64,000 bases of DNA. Origin: Dendrobium chrysotoxum. Taxonomy: Eukaryota; Streptophyta; Magnoliopsida; Asparagales; Orchidaceae. Of the stretch, positions 10,119-22,172 are shown in pieces. Positions within the stretch are counted from its first letter, which is position 1. Each line of letters starts with the position of its first letter. The notes under the pieces are model-generated. The model saw nothing but the letters and a program-made list of their open reading frames with translations, did not search any database and was not told the DNA's origin. The translations under genes and the position numbers were made by a program. The stretch covers positions 19,178,764 to 19,242,763 of the forward strand of contig CM034310.1 of assembly GCA_019925795.1 (NCBI GenBank), written 5' to 3'.

Positions 10119-11500
10119 TAAGTTTAGTTAGAAGATTGAGCACTGAAGGAAAAGTTAAGTATACAAAATCATGACTACTAAGCTCTTTAAAACTTGCATA
10201 CTGCATTAATATAAAGCAAAGAAGGATAAGAAAGTACAATTAAGTATAGAGAACTTAATGAGGGTCCAACCTCAACAAAATAAAAAAAGGAGAGCGAATC
10301 ATTATGATATATATACCAATTCATATATAATTACATTTAAAAAAAAAATTTGACTACTCAAGTTCCATGGGTTACTTCACTTAGTGTGTGAATTATTTTA
10401 GGAGTATTAATTCGGGTTGAGTAGTCAAATCTATATTTGAGTAGGAGTTAACCCAAATATACTTGGCCCAAATTCAACCTATATTATATGAATCAAAATA
10501 TTTGACCCAAATCCACCTAAGTCGAACCTAACTCATTTATTATGTGGATCATGAAATTTTATAATCAACATGATATATTTATCAAGAACACAACTTGTTT
10601 AACCCAAACACAACTCATTAAACCCAAACTGAAATAGTTACCAAGATAATTTCAAATCAATTTAACTTAACAGGCCAGTTCAAATACAATCCAAAATTTA
10701 ATTAGATCAACCCAAATCTAAATTTTTTTTAACTAAATTCGTATCTGAGATATCTATTCAAGTCGCTCATCGACACTCTTAAATAATATTTAGAATTCAT
10801 TCTAAATTTATTGATTGTCAATAATATTGAGCACACAATTAAAATTATTTTAAATTATGCTTATATATTATTAGAGATTTATCTATAATTTTTTAAATTT
10901 TATTTAAATTTATTTTGTATTCATCTAACTTATTAATATTTGCAGAAAACATAATTTCATCCTAAAATTGCTTATCACTATTATTATAATATTTAAGTAA
11001 ATTTAAATATGATAATTACATTATTATATATACACGGTTACATTTTATTCTTTTGAATCTGTAAATAAATTTAGAGTTCTCTTTGAAATTTTTATATTAT
11101 CTTAAAATTTTGAATATATCAAAATTTTAAAGCTCATATGATATATTCAAAAGGAGCCTTCACTTTTGAAAATTAAGCTCCAATGACTTGAAATTCCTTC
11201 AGCTTTAGCCCATCTCCAATCCAAATATTTATTTTACACTCTAAAATCCAATAAATTGCTCCAACCGAATTTCATTTCATAACTTCAAAAAAAAATATAC
11301 CGGATATATCCTTTCTCCAACCAAACTCCAATCGAACAAAATGGAGAAAAAAATAACGTTTGTGAACTATGCGACGTCAATATTGACATCATTATTCACC
11401 TGGCGCAAAATGCCGTTGAATCTAACGTTCGATTGGAGCTCGCAGTGAGTGACTACAAACGATCATTTGATCGTTCGGTTGAAGATAGCCTTACTACAAC
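10119..11500. other. AT-rich intergenic region without gene
   Basis: No coding frame of substance was found. From about 10390 to 10790 there are many copies of 'aaccca(a/g)' and 'caactcatt' words, resembling the composition of the hAT-like MITE at 48224-48784, but no terminal repeats could be paired. From about 11200 to 11480, words such as 'tctccaat' and 'gattggagctc' hint at another decayed MITE. The rest is low-complexity A/T sequence. Confidence 0.4.
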
Positions 11501-12059
11501 TGCTAGCCCTCCATTAGTCCACTACAAAGGAGCCTGCATGTACGTGTTGAAATTATTGAAAAAGCTGGGTCCCTTTCATCCCAAAAACAGGAACACATAA
11601 AATAACAGTATCCAAAATATTCGAAATTTTTATTGTACGCTAAATTATGCCCCCTTTTACTTGCAGAACAAATTCGAAGATTCATGATCAGGCCTAAAAC
11701 ATTAGATTCATGATCACAACATACGTTATTGCAGGAGAGCAAAAATGGCCTGCAAACTGGGAATTTGGATGCCCACTAACAAGGAAAAAAATGATATTTT
11801 CTGATCGATTGCATGCAAAATATTACAGAAAAGAGGATGCTAAATCTACTAGAGAAGCCAGTTTGTAGGAAATGAAATCTTAACCAAAGTTGTCTAATAA
11901 GAAACAGAGGGTGCATGCCAACAATGACAAATGATTGTCCATAAGCAGCAAAACATTTCCATTATTTTTCCAGAAAGATAAATATAAATATTTACAACAA
12001 ACAAATCACATTATTTGATAAGCCGAGCAAATCAGTCGACATAAACAGATATTACTGTC
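11501..12059. other. non-coding, possible distal 3' region of the F-box gene
   Basis: A 79-codon minus-strand frame (11503-11742) has no recognisable domain and is not called. The stretch is unique-looking sequence without repeats. It could be intergenic or part of a long 3' transcript of the F-box gene, but nothing in the sequence decides. Confidence 0.3.
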
Positions 12060-12272
12060 TTTTTTTTTAGAACGGGGGTATCTACTCGTTGCCACCCCCT
12101 TAGAAAGCGCTTGGCGGTGTAATCCCTCGGCGGACCTAGCGGCAGCCAACCCACAGACGTCGAGTCCACGCTTAGTGTACTCTCCTCAAAAGAGGCGAGC
12201 CGCTCGGGAGAGGAATCGAACATAAGTTGGGGGTTCCCAGTCATGCTCACCCACCAACCAAGCTAAGCCCGG
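12060..12272 (-). mobile_element. tRNA-derived SINE
   Basis: On the minus strand the segment starts near 12272 with 'gggcttagcttggttgg'. It has a polymerase III A-box-like TAGCTTGGTTGG (12254-12265, one base from the consensus TRGCNNAGYNGG) and, about 32 bases on, a B-box-like TGTTCGATTCC (12212-12222, one base from GGTTCGANNCC). A tRNA-unrelated, GC-rich body follows and ends in an A-run (T-run on the plus strand, 12060-12068). This head-body-tail order is that of a SINE. No convincing target duplication was found, and the family was not identified. Confidence 0.7.
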
Positions 12273-12337
12273 TAGGCATGACTGCCACATTTCAATGAAT
12301 TATCTCTTTTACTCCATATGTATGTGTGCGTGTGTAT

Positions 12338-12338
12338 G

Positions 12339-12369
<31 letters not shown>

Positions 12370-12370
12370 A
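12338..12370. repeat. (AT)n microsatellite
   Basis: This is an almost pure AT dinucleotide run following 'gtgtgcgtgtgtatgta'. Confidence 0.9.
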
Positions 12371-12398
12371 TGAGCATAATGTAGCAGCAATAGATTTA

Positions 12399-12599
12399 GA
12401 GTCCATTTGGGACGAATGCAATTTTTTATAAAGATGATTGTAAAACTATTGTGAAGAAAGTTACTCTTTTAAAGCTACTATAAAAAGCAGCTTCCTAAGA
12501 CATTTTTTTTTTAATCAGTAAAAAAATATTGGTAAAAAAGAAACTACGGTTACAGTCTAAAAAATAAAGCAGTAAGAAAGCTGTCCCAAATGAAACCTC
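12399..12599. mobile_element. small MITE-like element
   Basis: The left end 'gagtccatttgggacg' (12399-12414) and the right end 'ctgtcccaaatgaaacctc' (12581-12599) are imperfect inverted repeats sharing the core CATTTGGGAC. The 200 bp between them is AT-rich and non-coding. A target duplication is not evident, so the superfamily is not assigned. Confidence 0.55.
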
Positions 12600-12747
12600 A
12601 ATGACAAGTTTAAACGAAAACTGAAGCATATTAGACATGTGCAGTTGAGCTCTATAATGAAGTAGTAGTAATTCTTGATTGCAAAATATTAAAATAAATA
12701 TTTGATTGAGAACACAAAGTTATTTACATGTACAAGAAGTCAAAGTA

Positions 12748-12751
<4 letters not shown>

Positions 12752-12793
<42 letters not shown>

Positions 12794-12806
12794 TAGATAT
12801 ATATAT
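12752..12806. repeat. (AT)n microsatellite with GATA variants
   Basis: A long AT run ends in 'agatagatatatatatc'. Confidence 0.9.
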
Positions 12807-14121
12807 CAGAAGCAGCTAATTGTTGAAAAACAAGTTACATTATAGCTTGTAAGATCATCAAATCACGTCATAACAGGAAGGTTGATTCTCTGCGTTGGTG
12901 CCAGAATAATAATATCAGGAAAATTTAATTACCAACATAGAGAAATTTTCTTCTTCCCCTCACTCACATCCAAGCATACCTGAAAAGAGTATATGATAAC
13001 CAGAAATATATCATAAGCTCCATGCTTTGAAATACAGGAAAAAGTATCAATTTTCAGCATAGTGAAGGATTTGAAAATGGGTGAAAAATTAAGTTCGTGA
13101 TTATAAAATGTCATCGCAGAGAAAAACATATAATTTGAACAAGAGAATTGCTTTAATAGTCAAATAGCAATGCAAATAGATAACCATGTTCTAAGAAAAA
13201 AGACCAGAAATTTCATAAATTGTGGGAAGAATCGAAAAAAATAAGTAGAACAATAGGAAACCAAAACTTTATGGAAATCACATGTTTGAAACAAAAAAAA
13301 AAAGGTGTCTGTCTAATGATCATGATATGCACATGTAATACAAATAATAGCCAAAAATAAAACATCACATGAACAAGCAGAGTTTCATACTGCCTTACAT
13401 TAATCACAAAAGAAAGCAACGAAAGCAACTCATAAACATGATTGATTAGCCAACCATAAATGAACTCACATTCCTTGTATTATCAACCAATTTCAATATT
13501 CCAAGAATATTTGTCAATCATCAGATTCTTATAAGAGAAATACTTTAATGATCAAATAGCAAGGTTAATACGTCTTGAGTGTAAATGCAAATTAGCCACT
13601 TAAGACCCATTTTGCTAGGTTAAATTTCTCCTAAATGACGAGCCTCTTAATATAGTCAAACTAAAACTACATGCATCATTCCCTAAAGGTATCACATAAG
13701 TCACAAGCTGATAAGGTTGAAATGATATAGCAAACAGAAACCAAAAAAGACAATACAAATCACAAGCCAGACAAGAAAAAAAAGCTTCCAGATATAACTT
13801 TAGAGCCAACAATATAGGTCCATAAGAGAAAATAAACAATTAATTCAGTTAAATTCTACAATATAACAATACAGGATAACACATTAGAGTGCTGCTCGCA
13901 TCTTGAATAACTATAAAAACCACAATGTTCATGCACTAATATTGCTTTCTATACATTATTTAAATGAGATGCCCATCAGTAGCAAGAGACAACATCAGAT
14001 ATCTCACCCAATTCAAACAGAAAAAAAAAAAAAAAAGAAATATTGCAAGCACTAAGAATAAGTTCCTAATTTCGTTTATAGTTTACAAATCAAGATATGT
14101 CATTACCAGATCATTCGATGT
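12807..14121. other. non-coding region 3' of the F-box gene
   Basis: No coding region was recognised. The purine-rich plus strand (A-runs at 13297 and 14022) makes several short minus-strand frames of hydrophobic composition that look like translated T-rich DNA, not genes. The part next to 14121 should contain the 3' UTR of the F-box gene. No unambiguous polyadenylation signal was picked. On the minus strand, 'ttttcag' near 12978 could be a splice acceptor of a 3' UTR intron, but this is only a possibility. Confidence 0.35.
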
Positions 14122-15309
14122 TCAGAAGGAATTCATCTCCAGACAATATGTTCTCCTCTTCACAAGCATCTTCGCTGCAGTTCTGTACGGCTCCTCCAAG
14201 GCATTTGACACCCAAGACAAATCTAATGGCTCGCCCACACTGCAACCTCCCACCACTTTCTTCTGTGACTCTTCACTAGGCCGGATAGCTACCAGTGTTG
14301 CCCCCTTAAGAACTAATCCGCCTGGAATTTCAAGCAATGGGGCATACCACAGCCTCATGCTGAGTGCTGGGACCAATGTCCGCTGTGAAGAGCCTGAAGC
14401 TGATACCGGACTCACTCGCAGATCCTGTAGCTGCCATCTATCCATGGTCAGCACACCTTGGCCATCTGCATCAATGAGATCCAAAAACTCCAATGTCTCA
14501 TGATCGCTGATGATGGGTTGGAGAAGGAAATGCCGGGCGGAGGCAGCAATGAGAGAGCTGATAGTCCATACAACCCTAAGCTTCAGTCCACCGTTCATAT
14601 AGAACGATTCAGGAATGCTGCCGTTGTCTTCTCCAACACAAAGATCGTGTGCAGGGTTAGCATTTGCAGATTTGGAGAGGACAGATGCGGCTCCAAGGAT
14701 GACACAGCTATCGAGGGTGGAGCCAAAATCAGCCTTCCATTTGAGAAGAACGCCTTCATCAACGCCAAGCTCACCGGCTGGAAGTTCAATCCGAAGCCGC
14801 CGGATCTCCTTGAAATTCTTCAGCACCTCGGTAGGGGAATGGTGTGATACTTCGGATGAGGAAGAGGATGACGCCAAATTCGCGGATGAAACACGCTTAG
14901 AGGGAACAGACAAAATCTGGCCTAGGGCATAAAAGGGTCGCACAATCCCGCCGAAAACGAAACGAGCAAAGTGAGAAAAAACGCCGCGGGTTTTATCGGC
15001 AGATATAGAACCGGAAATGGCAGAGGATGAGGACGACGAGGAGGAAAGAGAAGGATCGTCCGATATAACGCAGTCTACGCGGACGACGACGTTGTCGACG
15101 AGGGGAACGAGGGCTTGGAAACGGCGGCAGACGACACAGCACCGTCCAAGCACCTTCACATCACCGATCCGGTTGAAGATGACAATGAGTATCGAGTCTG
15201 GAAGCCGATCAAAGTTGTCGATTTCGTACTCCGACGACGAAGACAAAGAAGATAAACCATGGACGCACCACAAGTGGGATTCCGGTAGATCAGCCGCTAC
15301 CGATGACAT
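14122..15309 (-). CDS. F-box protein, At5g46170-like, single exon
   Basis: The 395-residue protein is an F-box protein of the plant At5g46170/At4g18380 type, presumably the substrate-binding subunit of an SCF ubiquitin ligase; its substrate is unknown. The F-box is at residues 32-70 (DNFDRLPDSILIVIFNRIGD, then VKVLGRCCVVCRRFQALVP), followed by VDNVVVRVDCVISDD and a serine run (about 87-97). The C-terminus (AAKMLVKRRTYCLEMNSF) agrees with my memory of the family's conserved end, so the gene looks complete. The frame is open upstream to 15350 without an earlier ATG, so the ATG at 15309 is chosen. There are no introns, stops or frameshifts. The gene is GC-richer than its surroundings, and it is the only convincing host gene in the window. 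Confidence 0.92.
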   Translation of the reverse strand: MSSVAADLPESHLWCVHGLSSLSSSSEYEIDNFDRLPDSILIVIFNRIGDVKVLGRCCVVCRRFQALVPLVDNVVVRVDCVISDDPSLSSSSSSSSAISGSISADKTRGVFSHFARFVFGGIVRPFYALGQILSVPSKRVSSANLASSSSSSEVSHHSPTEVLKNFKEIRRLRIELPAGELGVDEGVLLKWKADFGSTLDSCVILGAASVLSKSANANPAHDLCVGEDNGSIPESFYMNGGLKLRVVWTISSLIAASARHFLLQPIISDHETLEFLDLIDADGQGVLTMDRWQLQDLRVSPVSASGSSQRTLVPALSMRLWYAPLLEIPGGLVLKGATLVAIRPSEESQKKVVGGCSVGEPLDLSWVSNALEEPYRTAAKMLVKRRTYCLEMNSF

Positions 15310-15700
15310 GTTATGGATGACAGGTGTCAAAGATAATGATGGGTGATAGGAATGGAAACCCTAGAAAGACATGTTTGCAGGAGCCTGCTCAAATTCGGAG
15401 AACAGATCCCGCGGCACAAAAGGAAACCGTAGTTTGAGCCAATCCTAGCAGGAGGGGAAAAGAAGAGATGCGGAAGGGGATGGGGATCGGAGCCGCCGCG
15501 AACTTTTCAGGCGTGACCGTCAGGTCGTGGCTTCATTGCGACCAGATCACGAGCGAGAAACGGAAAGACCAAATTAATAAAATCAAAACGGATAAAAAAT
15601 TAACAATGAAGTTTATTAAAGAGAGACCAGCACGTACTATAGTTGGATTTTGGGCAGATATTTGCAAATGATTTTCTTTTTTTATTGTTTTTTAAATTTT
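15310..15700 (-). promoter_or_regulatory. 5' UTR and promoter region of the F-box gene
   Basis: Upstream of the start, the minus strand is GC-richer to about 15550 and contains 'tctagggtttcc' just before the coding region, a common context in plant leaders. Further upstream it turns AT-rich with 'tctctctttaataaac' near 15615. No canonical TATA box was identified, and the transcription start is not determinable. A 67-codon plus-strand frame here (15468-15671) is not credible. Confidence 0.4.
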
Positions 15701-15810
15701 TTTAATGGGAGGATATAGCCTAGATGGCTTGGATCAATTTTATCTTGGTCATTTTTGAGTTTATAATTTTGATAGGGTTTGATAATTTTGCAAATTTGAT
15801 GGTTGCTCAT

Positions 15811-16202
15811 AGGGCTGCAAGCGAATCAAGCGTTTGATGAGCTACTCGTTATTCGGTTCGATTAAAACTCATTTGTGATCGTTTAATTAACTAAATAAAC
15901 AAACTTGAATAATATTTTAAATACTCGATTCTTCAATAAATAAACTTGAACATTAATGCGTTCGACTCATTTATGTTCGCGAACAACATCATTTGAAGCT
16001 TGTGAACAAGCTCGACATTAAGCTCGATAAGAGGCTCGATAAAAGTTCGATTCTAGAAATAATAAATATAAATAATATAAATGCAATAGGTAAGCTTCAT
16101 TTAATAATATATTCATATTGATTAATGTTATTTTCATTTTACATAGACAATTGCTTTTATTATAAATGTGTTTGTTCATGAATATGTTCATGAACGTGTT
16201 TG
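15811..16202. mobile_element. hAT-like MITE, right end missing
   Basis: The left end 'tagggctgcaagcgaa' (15810-15825) resembles the TAGGGCTGCAAACGA terminus of a widespread plant MITE type. The body is rich in 'gagctcg', 'aagctcg' and 'gttcga' words and reads 'gttcatgaacgtgttt' near its right side, also as in that type. The expected right inverted end is absent; the sequence passes directly into the truncated copia element at about 16203. Confidence 0.5.
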
Positions 16203-16209
16203 CTATAAT

Positions 16210-16815
16210 AAAGTATGTTGCAAGAGAAAGAGCTAGAGTAATGTTTATCCTATCACCAGCTTTAAGAATGACTATGTTTCTAAGTATGTGCTGGATGATT
16301 CAAGCATCTAGAACTAAGGTGTTGACATGGGGTATGTTGTAGTTAATGTTGGATTCCCTAAGAATAATATTTGCTTGTGTCCAATTATACTCAGTATAAG
16401 AAGTGACAAGGTGAACTTTCTCACCAGTCGTGGAAAGGTGGAGGAACTCGTGGAAGTCCTAATAAGTGATTTTGATAAGCCTTCTATTAAAGTAAGATTG
16501 GAGGGTAGTACCCTCAATATTAATGCGAAGGCTAAAAAAAAATTCAAGAAGGAGTTCTGAATTGTAGGGATAGGCAAGTGTATTGATGAAGCCAAGAGTA
16601 GTGCGGGCAAACAGATTGAGTACCTAGAAGGTCAAAACTTCCTAGTTGATAATTTTGGATGGTGTAATCCCAACAGCTTTGTACCGCTGATAATATTCTT
16701 CATCAGCAGCCTCAGTGAAGTGAGGGTCAATAGTTCATCAAGAGGAACTATCCACCAGTGCCTGAGATCATTTACCACCAGCCATTTTAAGAGGAAAAGC
16801 TCAAGAGGAAAGTAG
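16210..16815 (-). pseudogene. remnant of ORF3 of copia element D
   Basis: The nucleotide sequence aligns with 33960-34530 of element G. Matches include the start region ('accagccat' at about 16790, corresponding to the MAGGKR start of ORF3), 'gtgaggg(t/a)tcaa', and the stretch around 16380-16500 that corresponds to 34120-34250. The frame is destroyed and the 3' half of ORF3 is missing. Its presence shows that ORF3 was already part of the family before the younger copies inserted. Confidence 0.65.
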
Positions 16816-16883
16816 AAGATTTAGAGAATTAGAATGGTGTAGAGAATTTAAAGATTTTGGCTTGTTTAAATAGAATCGGCCAT

Positions 16884-17215
16884 ATCATACTGGATGATTG
16901 TGAGATCATACAGGATAATATGATGCAATCAATTCGGCCAAATGATTGGTCAAAAAAAGTTTGTCTATTGTCTAGTATGATCAGATATCATACGGGATAA
17001 TTAAGCACCAAATGATCATCCCAAGGAGTCAACCTATACGATTGTTGACTAAGTGGATCGTACATAACGAATATGTATATCATCCTAAATGATGTGTCAT
17101 AATGGATCGGCCTGACTACATTCAAATTATTCAATGACCTCTGCCACATGGATCATCTAGTATGATGTATAAATCATATGGGATGATCACCAATAATTGA
17201 TTGAAATCAGTCGTT
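16884..17215 (-). repeat. decayed internal dyad array of element D
   Basis: Dyads such as ATCATACTGGATGAT (16884) and ATCATACAGGATAAT (16905) lie 21 bp apart, and further ones follow to 17200. They occupy the position of the ORF3-upstream dyads of element G (34619-35101). CG positions are mostly TG or CA. Confidence 0.7.
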
Positions 17216-18489
17216 GGATGTGTTGTGATCAGAGATTAGAATTTATGTTTAGATTGTATAAGCAAAACTTGAAAAATCCAAGAGATGGAATGTGATGATC
17301 AGGAGGGTTTCAACACAAAAATAAAATACAAAAAGCATAAAATAAAACAAAAATGAGCAAAAAATAGTCATAAATCAAAATTAAAACCCTCTTTTTTATT
17401 TTTATTTTTTTGAATCAATCAACTCCAACAAATGATAAGTTTTCCCTATGAGTAGATTAAAAAAATAGTAAGAAATGAACTGACAATGCAGAAATCAAGA
17501 CAGGGTAGAAAATAGATCTTGTTAACCCTAGCTGAGCTCGGACTCCTTACAGGTCAAAATTCTTTTCAAATAAAAATCTAAATCAGAAAAGAAATTAGAT
17601 AGGAAAAGTGACCTTTTCAAACTTTGTTTTAGAAAAATATCTAAGAGAATAACATTGCAAAGTAATCAACCAAAAATCATGATTTTCAAATTCAAGTGTT
17701 TGAAGATATCAAGCAGAACATGGATTCTTCTAAGGTTCAAAGATTTGAAAAAGAAGGAAGAATATTTCTTTGGGGACTCATTTTGTGCCTCTTTTTTAGT
17801 TATTTGGTGCACTTTATGCATCTTTTAATTTTTTTATACACTTTGTGTATCATGTAATTATTTGACGGTCATTACACATCTTTTTCAGTTTTGGGCTCAT
17901 TTTGTGCCTCTTGTCATTTTTGCAAGCTTGCTTCCTTTCAAAATCTTTAAAGACTCTCAGTTGTGAGATTATCTTTCAGATATAAGAGAAGAAAAACTCA
18001 CTCTCTAATATAAAAAAGAGTAAACTACAAAAAAAAATTATATACATATGATAAATGTAATAACCTAATTAAGAAAAAAACTTGAGAGTGATTCATTGAC
18101 TTTGAACATTATTCATATGAGATAGATTACTGTAGGAAGATAGAATAAATTTTTATTTCAAAGTCTAACTTTTAATTTGAAATAGATTTTGCTACTAAAA
18201 GAAAATATACCACTAAAAGGAGTTAGAGGAAGAGTGAAAATCATCAAATTTTATTCCATTATCTATTTTTAGAGGAGTTAAACACTGCTTACTAATTTCT
18301 AAAACCAAATACAAGGAAAAATTATCATTTGAGAATTCAATATAAAAAATGAGCATTGATCTGATTCTTTAAAAATAATAAAGGAAAAATAATAGAAAGA
18401 GCTTAAAATAAGAACTCACAAACTGAGCCAAACATATAAATAAAACGAATACAAAAAATAACAAAACAAAAAAAATATCAGAAATAGAA

Positions 18490-21477
18490 AGCATCAATTT
18501 CGAGCATGAATATCTATCACACCTAATCTGGTTCTTAAGGTGCTGAAGGTTTCAAAGGCTAGTGGTTTAGTAAAGATATCAGTAAGTTAATTTTTAGTGG
18601 CTATATGGTGTAGCTTTATGTCTTCTTTAGTAACATGGTCCCTAATGAATTGGTGCCTAATGTCTATATGTTTAGTCATTGAGTGTTGGATTGAATTTTT
18701 TGAAATACATATGATACCAGTGTTATCATATAGGATTGAAATGGTGCCTACAGGTAATCCTAAATCTAAAATTTATTGCTTTAATTAGAGGACTTGGATC
18801 ACATAACTCCCTAAGGCTATGTACTCAGCTTCAACAGTGGACAGAGCAATTGACTTATATTTTCTACTAGACCAGGAGACTAAGGACTATCCTATAAATT
18901 GACATATTCTAGAAGTACTTTTCCTATCAACTCGGCATCTTGTAAAATTTGAATCAGAATATCATATGATTTTAAAGGAGGTGTTATGCCTAGGATACCA
19001 AATTCCTAAGTCTTGGGTTCCTAAGAGATATCTAAGAATTCTCTTAGGAGCAATCAAGTGGGACTCTTTTAGATTAGCCTGAAATCTAACACAGAGATAA
19101 ACACTACATATAATATTAGGTCTGTTAGTAGTCAAGTAAAGTGTTGATCCAATTATTCCTCTGTATTTCTTTTGATTAACAGATTTTTCATTTCAGTCCT
19201 TATCTAACTGAACAGTAGAACTCTTGAGTATGTTGATTGACTAAGGAAAGTTTCATCATCCTTTTACCTTATGTTAAATCTAAGAAACTAGGTCAGTTTT
19301 CCCATCATACTGATTTCAAACTCATTACTCATCATTTTTGAAAAATTATCACACAATTTTTTATCAGAAGTTCCAAATAGAATATCATCAATATAAATTT
19401 GGATAATTAGTAGTTTATCTCCTTCCTTTTTTAGAAATAGGGTGGTGTCTACGCTCCCCTTAACAAAGGTTTTTTTAGTAGGAATGTGCTTAGTCTTTTA
19501 TACCATGCCCTAGGTGCTTGTTTTAGTCCATATAATGCCTTTTTTTAATTTGAACACATGATTAGGAAATTATAAATTTTTAAAACCTAGAGGTTATTTA
19601 ATATATACATCTTCTTTTATTACCCCATTCAAAAAGGCACTCTTGATATCCTTTTAGCATAATTTGAATCCTTTAAAATAAGTAAAGGCTAGTAGCACCC
19701 TTATTGCTTCTAATCTAGCTACAGGGGTAAAGGTCTCTTCAAAGTTAATTCCTTCTATCTGGTCATACCCCTCAGCCACTAATCTTGCCTTATTTCTTAA
19801 CACTACACCAAAATCATTCATTTTATTTTGAAAACCCATTTAGTTTCAACTATACTCTAGTCCTTAGGTCTTTCAACTAGCTCCAAAACATCATTCCTTA
19901 CAAATTAATTTAACTCTTCTTGCATGGCTAGGATCCAGAATTCATCAGATAGGGCTTAATTTATGTTGGTGTGTTCAGTCATTGAGATGAAGGTAGAGTG
20001 GTTTACTTCTTTTTTAAGTCCATGCCTAGTTCTAACACCTTCAGATGGGTCTCTTAAGATCAATTTTTTTAGGAAGACTCGAAGAATATCTTCATTCTCT
20101 AGGCAGTATATTTTTAGGCTCTACCCTTTCCTCCAGATTTACTAATTTTACTCATTGGATGATTTCTCCTACTTCTTCCACCTTAGACCCTCCAGAATTA
20201 TCTGATTCATCAAATATAATATGAGTGGTCTCCTATACTACCAGTGTCCTTTTATTGAAGACTCCATAGCATTTTTAAATATTTGAGTAACTTAGGAACA
20301 CTCCTTCATCAGATTTTATGTTAAACTTTCCTAGTTGAGACTTCTCATTATTTAGAATGAACACTTTACATCCAAATATATAAAGGTGAGAGAGGTTGGG
20401 TGTTTTATTCTTAAGGATTTCATAGGGTGTCTTGTTCAGCTTGGACCTAACATTAACCCTATTCAGAACATAACAGGCTATATTCACTGCTTCTACCCAA
20501 AGGAAGTGAGTATTCAATGAACATAGCTCTAACGGCTTCTACCAGGGTCCTATTCTTTCTTTCAGCTACCCCGCTCTACTGAGGGGTTCTAGGAGCTGAA
20601 AAATTATAATATATCCCATGCTCCTTATAGTAAGATTCATAATTTTTATTCTCAAATTCTCTACTGTGGTCACTATGAATGGTTAAAATTTACAACCTAG
20701 TTTCCTCTGAATCCAAGTGGAAAAAGACCTAACCTCCTCGAATAATTCACTCTTATGTGATAAGAATCTAGCCTAAGTAAACCTCGAATAATCATCAACA
20801 ATCACATACCCAAAGACTTTCCCTCCTGGGCTTGCAGTGCTGACATGTCTAAAGAGATCCATGTGAAGGACTTTTAAGGGTTTGCTAGTGGTAATGCCCT
20901 TGATTAAGTGGAAGGAGGATTTGACTTATTTTCGTAATTGACAAGCATCACACATGTGGTCCTTAGTGAACTCAAGTTTGGGAATTCCTCTCACTAAGTC
21001 TTTTTGGGTGATTTTTTGAAGGCTTTTCATACTTGCATGACATAGTCTTTTATGCCATAACTAGGATTTATCAGTAATTATTTTTAAGCAAAGAGAAAAA
21101 TTAAATTTAATGTAATTAAGATTAAGCATATAGATATTATTAATTCTCCTTCCCTATAAAATAATTTTATTATTTAAGCTTATTATATAACTAGTAGACA
21201 AAAATTTTATGCTGAAGCCTTTATCATAAAGATGGCTGATGCTGAGTAGACTATGTTTTAAGCCATTTATAAGTAAAATATTTTCAACGATGAAATTTTT
21301 TGAATTGCTAATTATACTTGAGCCCACCACTCTCCTGGTGGTGTTATCTCCAAGTGTCACCTTATCTCCTGTGCTGACCTCCAGCAAAATGAATTGATTT
21401 ATATCTCCAGTCATATGCCTTGAACATCCGCTGTCTAGGTACCATATGCTCTCATGAGGCCTTTTGTGAGAGCACTC
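18490..21477 (-). pseudogene. pro-pol of copia element D, decayed
   Basis: Read right to left, the recognisable parts are protease to integrase start (MTGDINQFILLEVSTGDKVTLGDN, 21154-21414), integrase (PYEILKNKTPNLSHLYIFGCKVFILNN, 20275-20517), reverse transcriptase (RLVAEGYDQIEGINFEETF, 19654-19839) and RNase H ending near 18540. Stops and frameshifts occur throughout. At the RNase H codon that is a stop in elements G and J (36883-36885 and 57676-57678), this copy has TAT. Confidence 0.85.
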
Positions 21478-22172
21478 CTAGAAAATCATCAGTGGTCAGA
21501 TTTGGGAACCCAAATAACTTTGGGTTCCACCTTATGGAATATGGGATAAAATTTTTGCATGCTATGTTGTGAGTTTTATAATTTTTGTCTCAACACCAAA
21601 TATATTCTATGGTGGATAGTGTAAGTGTTAGAGATGTGTCCTAGCATGCCACAAGAAAAATATATAACTCTAGAAAAAGGGTTTACTAATCTATGTGGAT
21701 TATGGTGTCTCTTTATAGGTTTGACTGATGCATGCTGCGGTGATGGATTATGTAACTGTGCAAAAATAGGTGATATTTTATTTTCTTTGAAATCATTTAA
21801 CTTGATTTATAAAAATTGGTTTGCACTTTTAAAAATTGAAATTTTAATTTTCAATGCATGCTCCCTATTATCAGCTTCATCTAAACATGCCTTTGATATC
21901 TTAAATGAGTTTTCTAAATCAATATGGAATACTTTTAAGAAATCATGCTCATCAGTTAATTCAAAATATTTCTTGTTTAAAAAATCAAATTCATCTAACT
22001 AAGCCATGTGATTGCTATCCAGAGTGGAGTGATCTTTCCTTAAGCATTCATGCTCATTCTGTAGAATTGAAAAGTCAGATTTATGGTAGGCATGTGAATT
22101 TTTAAGCTTCCTATATGTAGCATGAACTTTTTCATAAACTTTAAATAATTGATCATAGGTAAGCTCACATAC
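21478..22172 (-). other. putative gag/pol intron of element D (GT-AG)
   Basis: Relative to the fused gag-pol of element J, this copy has 695 extra bases here. On the minus strand they begin GTATGTGAG (22172) and end TTTTCTAG (21478), with CTGACC and CTGATG upstream of the end as possible branch sites. The segment corresponds to the 722-bp one in element G, and its sequence corresponds to the same coiled-coil coding region, now full of stops. The conserved ends in an old copy support a real intron. Confidence 0.65.

Noticed and set aside
10385..10790. A complete MITE in the AACCCA-rich region
   Set aside because: No matching terminal repeats or target duplication could be found; only word composition is similar.
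12200..12272. A possible tRNA gene
   Set aside because: The promoter boxes are present, but no cloverleaf could be paired, and a long body with an A-tail follows; a SINE fits better.
12929..13839. Minus-strand frames of 65-74 codons downstream of the F-box gene
   Set aside because: They are T-rich hydrophobic translations of AT-rich DNA; no motifs and no codon bias were seen.
15017..15346. Plus-strand frames opposite the F-box gene
   Set aside because: They are shadows of the GC-rich minus-strand coding region, with biased composition (Asp/Glu/Arg runs opposite Ser codons).
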